Assembly (NCBI GenBank): GCA_002389705.1
Contig: DGQJ01000121.1
Location: 1-5,965, forward strand
DNA length: 5,965 bases
Origin: Bacteroidales bacterium UBA4417
GTDB lineage: Bacteria > Bacteroidota > Bacteroidia > Bacteroidales > UBA4417
Direction: 5' to 3'
This document shows positions 1 to 5,965 of the stretch, in pieces (within the stretch, counting starts at the first letter, position 1; each line of letters begins with the position of its first letter). Made by a program: the position numbers and the translations under genes. Below the pieces are notes generated by a model. The model did not search any database and was not told the DNA's origin. It saw only the letters and a list, made by a program, of their open reading frames with translations.

Positions 1-1839
1 AAAGCATCGAAATACCGCCGCGAAAAGCGTAATGTCATCAGCCAGCACATGCAGGAAGAAGTTGCAAGGCTTGAAGAAGACAAAAAAGTACTTAAAGTTA
101 CCGAATTTGTTACTGCCAACGACCTTGCAGTGATGATGGATGTGCCGGTTACCAAAATCATTGGTACCTGTATGACCCTCGGTATGTTTGTTTCTATTAA
201 CCAACGCCTTGATGCTGAAACCATTTCGGTACTTGCCGATGAATTCGGATATAAAGTTGAGTTTGTAAGTGTCGAAGTTCAGGAAGCAATTGAGAATACT
301 GATGAGGCTGATGATCCGGCAATGCTGAAACCACGTAACCCGATTGTAACCGTGATGGGTCACGTTGATCATGGTAAAACATCACTTCTCGACCATATCC
401 GTAATGCAAATGTTATTGCAGGTGAAGCAGGAGGTATTACTCAGCATATCGGTGCTTACGAAGTTCAACTGGAGGATGGACGCAAAATTACCTTCCTCGA
501 TACCCCGGGCCACGAAGCATTTACTGCTATGCGTGCCCGTGGAGCCCAGGTTACTGACATTGTAATTATTGTTGTGGCAGCTGACGATACTGTGATGCCT
601 CAAACCAAGGAAGCCATCAACCATGCACAGGCTGCAGGTGTTCCCATGGTATTTGCCATCAATAAAATTGATAAAAACGGGGCAAATCCCGAAAAGATAA
701 AAGAAGAACTTTCCAAACTCAATATTCTGGTTGAAGACTGGGGTGGAAAGTACCAAAGCCAGGAGATTTCGGCCAAAAAAGGGATAAATGTTACCGAATT
801 GCTCGACAAAGTGTTGCTCGAAGCCGAACTCCTCGACCTGAAAGCAAATCCCGAAGCCAGGGCTTCAGGAACCGTTATTGAATCATCGCTGGATAAGGGA
901 CGTGGCTACGTAGCCAAACTCCTGGTTCAGAACGGCACCCTGAAATTAGGTGACTTTATACTTGCAGGCTCAGTGTATGGTAAGGTAAAAGCCATGTACA
1001 ACGAGCGTAACTTGTCCATTAAAGAGGCTGGCCCGTCGGCCCCGGTACTTTTACTCGGCCTTACCGGTGCTCCACAGGCAGGTGATAAGTTCAAAGTAAT
1101 GGTTGATGAGCGTGAAGCTAAACAAATCGCTACAAAACGTCAGCAATTACAGCGCGAACAAGGTATCCGTACACAGAAACATATTACCCTCGACGAAATT
1201 GGGCGCCGTATTGCTATCGGCGACTTCAAAGAGCTTAACATTATTGTGAAGGCTGATGTTGACGGATCGGTTGAAGCCTTATCAGATTCACTGCTCAAAC
1301 TCTCAACACCTCAGGTTCAGGTAAATGTAATTCACAAGAGTGTGGGTGCCATTACCGAAAGCGATGTATTGCTTGCATCGGCATCCAATGCTATCATAGC
1401 CGGATTCCAGGTACGCCCGAGTATGAGTGCCCGTAAACTTGCTGAGCGCGAAGAAATAGATATCCGTTTCTACTCCATCATTTACACCGCAATTAACGAG
1501 ATCAAGCTTGCTATTGAAGGTATGCTTGCACCGGAAATTGAAGAAAAAATTGTTTGTAACGTTGAAGTGCGCGAAGTATTCCGCAATTCGAAAGTCGGAG
1601 CAATTGCCGGATGTATGGTACTGGATGGAAAAATCACACGTAACACCCGCATCCGCGTTATCCGCGATGGTATCGTTGTTCATTCGGGATCACTTGGCTC
1701 GCTCAAACGATTCAAAGATGATGTAAAAGAAGTACTTACCGGGTATGAGTGCGGTTTAAATATCGACAACTTCAACGACATAAAGATCGGTGATATCATC
1801 GAAGGATATGAAGAAGTAGAAGTTAAACGTAAACTGTAA
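1..1839 (+). CDS. infB: Translation initiation factor IF-2, C-terminal 612 residues (5' end cut by window)
   Basis: IF-2 is the cytoplasmic GTPase that brings fMet-tRNA to the 30S subunit and promotes 50S joining. The frame is open from base 1, so the ATG at 49 is internal and the true start lies upstream. Numbering from base 1, an IF2_N-type domain lies at about 32-90. The G domain carries G1 GHVDHGKT (120-127), G2 GGITQHIGA (144-152), G3 DTPGH (167-171), G4 NKID (221-224) and G5 SAKKG (257-261). Domain II (about 280-375), domain III (about 390-500, with [10 protein letters not shown]) and the fMet-tRNA-binding C-domain (about 505-612, with [10 protein letters not shown] and GYECGL) follow. 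All GTPase motifs are intact, and the protein ends normally at a TAA at 1837-1839. The missing part should be the variable charged N-terminal region. No frameshift is seen. A terminator starts 42 bp after the stop, so infB is the last gene of its transcript here. Identity is near certain. Confidence 0.98.
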   Translation, partial: KASKYRREKRNVISQHMQEEVARLEEDKKVLKVTEFVTANDLAVMMDVPVTKIIGTCMTLGMFVSINQRLDAETISVLADEFGYKVEFVSVEVQEAIENTDEADDPAMLKPRNPIVTVMGHVDHGKTSLLDHIRNANVIAGEAGGITQHIGAYEVQLEDGRKITFLDTPGHEAFTAMRARGAQVTDIVIIVVAADDTVMPQTKEAINHAQAAGVPMVFAINKIDKNGANPEKIKEELSKLNILVEDWGGKYQSQEISAKKGINVTELLDKVLLEAELLDLKANPEARASGTVIESSLDKGRGYVAKLLVQNGTLKLGDFILAGSVYGKVKAMYNERNLSIKEAGPSAPVLLLGLTGAPQAGDKFKVMVDEREAKQIATKRQQLQREQGIRTQKHITLDEIGRRIAIGDFKELNIIVKADVDGSVEALSDSLLKLSTPQVQVNVIHKSVGAITESDVLLASASNAIIAGFQVRPSMSARKLAEREEIDIRFYSIIYTAINEIKLAIEGMLAPEIEEKIVCNVEVREVFRNSKVGAIAGCMVLDGKITRNTRIRVIRDGIVVHSGSLGSLKRFKDDVKEVLTGYECGLNIDNFNDIKIGDIIEGYEEVEVKRKL

Positions 1840-1881
1840 TTCCACAGGTCAAATAAGTTGCATCTAAAAATGCATCACTAT

Positions 1882-1915
1882 AAAAAAACGGCTACCCAGA
1901 AGTAGCCGTTTTTTT
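1882..1915. terminator. Bidirectional Rho-independent terminator shared by infB and the A2M gene
   Basis: A perfect 7-bp GC-rich stem pairs CGGCTAC (1889-1895) with GTAGCCG (1902-1908) around a 6-base loop, CCAGAA. Seven A's (1882-1888) precede the stem and seven T's (1909-1915) follow it, with a further T-rich tail to 1920. The A and T runs can also pair, extending the stem to 14 bp. Read on the + strand, the hairpin is followed by a U-run and ends infB transcripts. Read on the - strand, the same structure is again followed by a U-run and can end the A2M transcript, about 130 bases past its stop. Placement between two converging genes fits this double use. Termination in vivo is inferred. 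Confidence 0.93.
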
Positions 1916-2048
1916 ATTTTAAAGATCCCTCTACGGGTTTTATCCACTTTACTTGTATTAGCTGATAAGCTTAAGTAATAACTAAAACCAAAGCACTGTT
2001 TTTTTCGCGGTTAACGTTACACTTTTTTAGTCCGGAGCAGCCACCCCC
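1916..2048. other. AT-rich convergent intergenic spacer with no detectable gene
   Basis: This is the part of the 209-bp intergenic gap between the terminator and the A2M stop codon, and it becomes the 3' untranslated region of the A2M message. It contains several short T-runs (around 1999-2005 and 2023-2028) and small palindromes such as AAGCTT and GTTAAC. I found no open frame of useful length, no tRNA-like fold and no second convincing hairpin with a U-run. Between two 3' ends no promoter is required, and none is recognisable. Confidence 0.6.
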
Positions 2049-5000
2049 TTATTTTACAAATATCTTCCCGCTACCGGAATAGGAATGATAATCGCCATTG
2101 TACATGGCATCGGCGCTCACACCTCCTATCACAAAGGTTCCTTTACTTACCACCCTTACGGTATAATAGAAAGTTTTAGGAGTACCCGTAAGTGATGTAA
2201 AGAAGGTGATCCGGTCGTCGCGGATATCCGTATACTCAGCGGTTGAACGATTTTTCATGAAATCCAACTCCCGTTCAGCCACCAGCCGCGAATTTTCAAT
2301 TTCGAAACATGCCGGCAACAAATCGGTAATGGCCACATTTTCGACCGTGGTACCCGATTCACTCTGGGCAGTTATTTCAACCACCACCAGGTCATTCTGT
2401 CCAAATGAATTTCCATGAAGCGTGTTCCCGTTCCGGTCGAGGAAACGGCGGCGCACTTTCAGGTGGTTATCCTTATCCGAAAGATTTGGAGTAAGTTTTA
2501 TCCCGGAAATCTCGTAATAATAATACAAAGCACCAGTGCCTTTCGCTGCTATCGATACAGTTTTATTATTAATACCCAAGGCAAGTTGCAGATCTTTATT
2601 ATTGAATGTGCCCACATTTTTTCCATCCACCGTTACCTGGCCGGTAATATTGGCAGCAGCGGCTTTGCGTGCATGTTTCCCGATGGCAAGCAGCGCAAAA
2701 GCACTCTCCTGGGTTGAATAATACCTGCTGTTCTTCAACTCCAATGAAATCCCTTTTAATAATTCGTTTACCTGCGGGTTGTTCGGATCAACCTCGAGCA
2801 AGGCATTCAGCGCCAGCGACCTGTCGCGCAGATACGAGGCATAGCACCGGCCAAATTCGCTGATTGCTTTTTCTGTACCAAAAACTTTGGGCAGCACGCT
2901 TCTGAAACTTTTTACATCACCTGCAAGCATATAAGCGGAAGCCAGCAAGTAGCGACTCTCGGAAGTAAGCTCAGTAACCAACGATTTATAATAGTTCATC
3001 GTCGAAATGGGCGCCTGGTCGGCCATAGCCAGCACGAATGCCGAGTAGGGAATTTCGCGGCGGGGGACATTCCGCGATTTGTTCACCCCGTTCTCGGTGT
3101 AGAAGTATGTTTCCATTTCGCGTTCCTTAACTTTCTGAGCGAGGTATCGCAAAGCACCATCTAACGCTTTTTTATTTACCTCGTACCCGGCTTCCTTTGC
3201 TTCAATAAGAAAATGCGTTGCGTACGCCGATGCCCACCAATCGGCATTTCCGCCCTGTGGCCACAGCGAAAATCCGCCATTGTACAGCTGCATGGCTTCA
3301 ATTTTCAAAATCGCCTGCTGAACATGATAACCAACGGTGCCGCCCCCAATAAAGTTACGACCTGCCGATGCTGGGAATAAACTTGTTATATCCGATAAGT
3401 AAATCTGCGGGAAAGCACAAGAAACAGTTTGTTCGAGGCATCCATACGGATAACGGACCAGGAAATCGAGGTTTTTGGCAAACTGTACAGCCGGCGACTT
3501 GCTGAGGAGCAAAGCCGATTTAATACCCAGCGGATACAAATCACTTGAGGCCTTAAACGACTGGGCCGAACCGGCAGCTACGGTGCCGGAACCTGTAATA
3601 AAAGTTAATCCTCCGGCGGGACGCACAGGGATATCAATTACTTGCGTAAATTTCTGTCCCAGCGCTGTAACAGTAGCTGTAACTGCAACAACACCAATTC
3701 CTTTATCGGCATTTACACTAAATAGACTTACGGCTTCACTTCCCGGTTTCAGGTTTGCCGAGGCCATGTTTTTGCCGGCAATGGTTGCCGGGCCAGTTAC
3801 CGAAAGTTGTACAGTTGCCGCCGAAGCTTTATCAGTTGTATTTGTCATCAAAACTGCCACATCGCAATTATCACCCGGACTCAGGAACCTGGGAAGTGAC
3901 ATACTCACGATAACAGGGTCGGCAACTTTAGTGATTTTTTCGGCCGAGCCGAACTGGCGTCCTTTATAAGCTATTGCCATTACCCTGAGCGCCCCTGAAA
4001 ACTGAGGAATATAAATGGAAAAAGTACATTCACCTGCGGCATTGGCATGTTGTATTCCGCTCCATTTCGAAATAAGTTTAACCCTGTCGCCGGTAAGCGG
4101 ATTGATACGCCGCGAAAGATCAAAAGCTTCGCCACCGGCAGGACTCGATGAATGTTTCAATTCGGGGAACAGCAATGCATACACGTCGAATGAGTTAACG
4201 CCCAATGCCCTTTTCTGGTAAAACCAGTTGTATGGATCGGGTGTTTTGTAATCCGTGATCTGGAGTATTCCCTCGTCAACCACAGCAATAGTAACTTCAG
4301 CGTCGGGCGCAGTTTTAACTGTAAAAGTCTGCCTGGTACCCGATCTCGATTTCTCGGGAGCCGATAATGCAACATTCAGCCTGGCCACTGGGTCATCAAC
4401 CTTCAGTGAAACGATTCCGTGCGCCACCGTTAAAGGAATCGACATATCGCCTGATTTACGGAAGGCGGTGGCATTAACATAGATATTCGGCAGATGTTCT
4501 TTTGAAACTGAAAGTTCCATACTGGCTGATTTATTAACCAGATTTATAAATTTGTAGCTCAGTACGTTATTCTGTTCAATTGTAACCAAAAGCTGCCCGT
4601 CGAACGGAGCTTTGAAAAGCAGTTTTGCTTTTTCGCCGGCACGATAAAGTTGTTTATCGGCTGTAATAGTTACCTCACCTTCGCGGCTTACTTCGAAGGA
4701 TGAAAAATCGGTATCGCCCCATCCATAGGCATAAAAGGTACGCGAAACATAATTATCACTGCCCGGGGCCATAATGCGCACTTCATATTCGCCCGATTGC
4801 GTTGGCACAAAAGGTAAAGCCGAGCCAGTTCCCTTTATATTTACCAGGCGCTCCATTACAATTTTTTCCTTACGCTGCGAAACATAATTGTAGCGATTGT
4901 AAGCTTTTTCAATTACCGTTTCATATTTATAATTCAGGATCACTACTTTGGCCTGCGCTCCTGCCAGTGGTTTGCCTGTGCGATCAACCGCTGCAAACTG

Positions 5001-5965
5001 AAGATTCACAGCCTGTCGGGTCGAGAGCCAGGTATCAAAATATCTGATGCCGAAATAAACCTGCTGTGTAGGAATCTCAATAACATTCAGCCGGTTAACG
5101 GGTCTGCCGGTTTCGTCAAAAACCGTGGTAAAAATCTTGCCTTCGAGCAAACCAATGTCTTTGTATGCCGCCGATTTCAGATTGACAAGAGCCTTGCCAT
5201 CCGAATCGGTTGTGCCCTGCTGCATGATCGATGCCAGAACAGGCATGTTTTTCGAATCGATATTAAACGAATAATCGGGCAATACTTTTGATGTGAGTTG
5301 TTTGCGCTTCAGTCGCAGTTCCGTTTCAAAACGACGGCCGGCAGCCGGTGTACCATAAAGGTTCTCGGCAAGAATATCAATATTTATAGCCTCAGCAGGC
5401 AGATAGACCGGCTTATTGGTTTTTGAAGTTACCTTTATTCGGTCAGGCACAAACTCTTCCACCGAAATCCTGCGTGATGCAAGCAGTATGTCATTTCCGG
5501 CATAGGCTTCAATTACATATGTTCCGGTTAAAGCCTGGCGCGGAATTACAAATTGTGTTTCGGCAGCACCTGCACCATTCAACTGGAAACGCTGGTTTGA
5601 ATATTCACGCCCGTTTGGAGCCAGGAGTTTAATTTTTAACGGAATATCCTTTACTACATCCCACCGCATTGTACGCACAATGATGTTTACATGAGCCGTA
5701 TCGCCAGGCCGGTACAAATCGCGGTCGCCATACATAAACACATCGTAGTTCACATTATCGATGCGCTTGCCACCCACATCGAAGCGCGAAGTTTCGACAC
5801 GTGTTTTATCAAAAAGCACAAAGTTGAAATCATTTTCGTAACGGGCTGTAACCATCGACAATCTGAACCCGGCAGCAACCTGCTTTGCATTTTTAAACAA
5901 TGCAACACCATTATTATCAGTAACAGAAGAAAAAACCTTCTGGTTATTGGAGCTTATAAAATCGA
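2049..5965 (-). CDS. Bacterial alpha-2-macroglobulin family protein with thioester motif, C-terminal 1304 residues (5' end cut by window)
   Basis: The likely role is an exported protease trap: cleavage of a bait region triggers a conformational change, and a Cys-Gln thioester bonds covalently to the attacker. The frame is open to the right edge. A possible TTG at 5898-5900 is internal, because 21 in-frame codons lie upstream of it. In visible-fragment numbering, an MG2-type domain with DRDLYRPGD (80-88) is followed by further MG domains. A bait-region domain (about 426-571) ends in AVVDEGIL, and a short bait-like linker lies at about 598-625. The A2M core domain is at about 627-716. The thioester helical domain (about 791-1100) carries YPYGCLEQ with Cys842 and Gln845, then GGFSLWP and STQESAFALLAI. 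The terminal MG10-type domain (about 1150-1304) contains ITDLLPACFE, RDDRITFF and ADAMY. The family is commonly about 1600-1900 residues, so several hundred N-terminal residues, including any signal peptide or lipobox, are missing. E. coli YfhM is the closest well-known thioester-bearing type; YfaS-type paralogues lack the thioester. The stop is TAA at 2049-2051. Family assignment is firm; the substrate is unknown. Confidence 0.96.
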   Translation of the reverse strand, partial: DFISSNNQKVFSSVTDNNGVALFKNAKQVAAGFRLSMVTARYENDFNFVLFDKTRVETSRFDVGGKRIDNVNYDVFMYGDRDLYRPGDTAHVNIIVRTMRWDVVKDIPLKIKLLAPNGREYSNQRFQLNGAGAAETQFVIPRQALTGTYVIEAYAGNDILLASRRISVEEFVPDRIKVTSKTNKPVYLPAEAINIDILAENLYGTPAAGRRFETELRLKRKQLTSKVLPDYSFNIDSKNMPVLASIMQQGTTDSDGKALVNLKSAAYKDIGLLEGKIFTTVFDETGRPVNRLNVIEIPTQQVYFGIRYFDTWLSTRQAVNLQFAAVDRTGKPLAGAQAKVVILNYKYETVIEKAYNRYNYVSQRKEKIVMERLVNIKGTGSALPFVPTQSGEYEVRIMAPGSDNYVSRTFYAYGWGDTDFSSFEVSREGEVTITADKQLYRAGEKAKLLFKAPFDGQLLVTIEQNNVLSYKFINLVNKSASMELSVSKEHLPNIYVNATAFRKSGDMSIPLTVAHGIVSLKVDDPVARLNVALSAPEKSRSGTRQTFTVKTAPDAEVTIAVVDEGILQITDYKTPDPYNWFYQKRALGVNSFDVYALLFPELKHSSSPAGGEAFDLSRRINPLTGDRVKLISKWSGIQHANAAGECTFSIYIPQFSGALRVMAIAYKGRQFGSAEKITKVADPVIVSMSLPRFLSPGDNCDVAVLMTNTTDKASAATVQLSVTGPATIAGKNMASANLKPGSEAVSLFSVNADKGIGVVAVTATVTALGQKFTQVIDIPVRPAGGLTFITGSGTVAAGSAQSFKASSDLYPLGIKSALLLSKSPAVQFAKNLDFLVRYPYGCLEQTVSCAFPQIYLSDITSLFPASAGRNFIGGGTVGYHVQQAILKIEAMQLYNGGFSLWPQGGNADWWASAYATHFLIEAKEAGYEVNKKALDGALRYLAQKVKEREMETYFYTENGVNKSRNVPRREIPYSAFVLAMADQAPISTMNYYKSLVTELTSESRYLLASAYMLAGDVKSFRSVLPKVFGTEKAISEFGRCYASYLRDRSLALNALLEVDPNNPQVNELLKGISLELKNSRYYSTQESAFALLAIGKHARKAAAANITGQVTVDGKNVGTFNNKDLQLALGINNKTVSIAAKGTGALYYYYEISGIKLTPNLSDKDNHLKVRRRFLDRNGNTLHGNSFGQNDLVVVEITAQSESGTTVENVAITDLLPACFEIENSRLVAERELDFMKNRSTAEYTDIRDDRITFFTSLTGTPKTFYYTVRVVSKGTFVIGGVSADAMYNGDYHSYSGSGKIFVK
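3429..3440 (-). other. Thioester motif Cys-Leu-Glu-Gln of the A2M protein
   Basis: Codons TGC CTC GAA CAA on the - strand encode the CxEQ signature in which Cys842 and Gln845 form the internal thioester in active A2M and complement proteins. The context YPYGCLEQ matches thioester-bearing bacterial A2Ms. Both reactive residues are intact, so this copy is predicted to be thioester-competent rather than a thioester-less paralogue. Chemical activity is inferred from sequence only. Confidence 0.93.

Noticed and set aside
1303..1683. Open - strand frame of 126 codons opposite infB
   Set aside because: It is antisense to conserved domain III and C-domain codons of infB and shows no family motifs. 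It is best explained as a shadow frame.
1870..1905. Tiny + strand open frame of 11 codons (starting MHHYKK) after infB
   Set aside because: It runs straight through the terminator stem, has no convincing ribosome binding site and is too short to support.
1981..2031. Inverted repeat ACTAAAA ... TTTTAGT in the spacer, a possible second hairpin
   Set aside because: The arms are only 7 bp and mostly A/T, separated by 37 bases, with no extension of pairing. This is likely by chance in AT-rich DNA.
3475..3969. Open + strand frame of 164 codons opposite the A2M gene
   Set aside because: It lies wholly antisense to the A2M coding sequence, across the region just before the thioester domain. It has no recognisable domain and a low-complexity Ala/Thr/Val/Pro composition, as expected from the reverse of a codon-biased gene.
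5898..5900. TTG as a possible start codon for the A2M protein
   Set aside because: The frame continues upstream without a stop to the window edge, and the upstream residues read as a normal extracellular domain segment. The family also needs several hundred more N-terminal residues. The codon is internal.

Overview
The window holds parts of two ordinary genes that converge on one shared terminator. Both are cut by the window edges. On the + strand is the 3' part of infB, translation initiation factor IF-2 (1-1839). On the - strand is the 3' part of a very large alpha-2-macroglobulin (A2M) family gene (2049-5965), which has an intact Cys-Leu-Glu-Gln thioester motif.

Organism: the protein style suggests a member of Bacteroidota, probably near Bacteroidales/Marinilabiliales. 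The signs are the IF-2 lead-in with its KYRREKR segment, the Asn/Lys/Tyr-rich A2M with a YPYGCLEQ thioester site, and moderate GC content with AT-rich spacers. This is pattern recognition only; there is no rRNA or other marker to confirm it.

Layout: 1-1839 encodes the conserved N-domain, G domain, domain II, domain III and the fMet-tRNA-binding C-terminus of IF-2. The 209-bp gap at 1840-2048 contains a strong hairpin at 1882-1915, with an A-run on one side and a T-run on the other, so it can stop transcription from either direction. From 2049 to the right edge, the - strand encodes 1304 residues of the A2M protein. Its signal peptide and first domains lie beyond the window.

The two genes are not functionally linked. 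IF-2 is cytoplasmic and essential for starting translation. The A2M protein is expected to be exported and to trap proteases in the periplasm or at the cell surface. They share only the terminator. I see no mobile element, CRISPR array, RNA gene or new multigene system. The points most worth checking are the apparently active thioester with its predicted lock residues, an unusual second Cys beside it, and the absence of the usual pbpC partner directly downstream.
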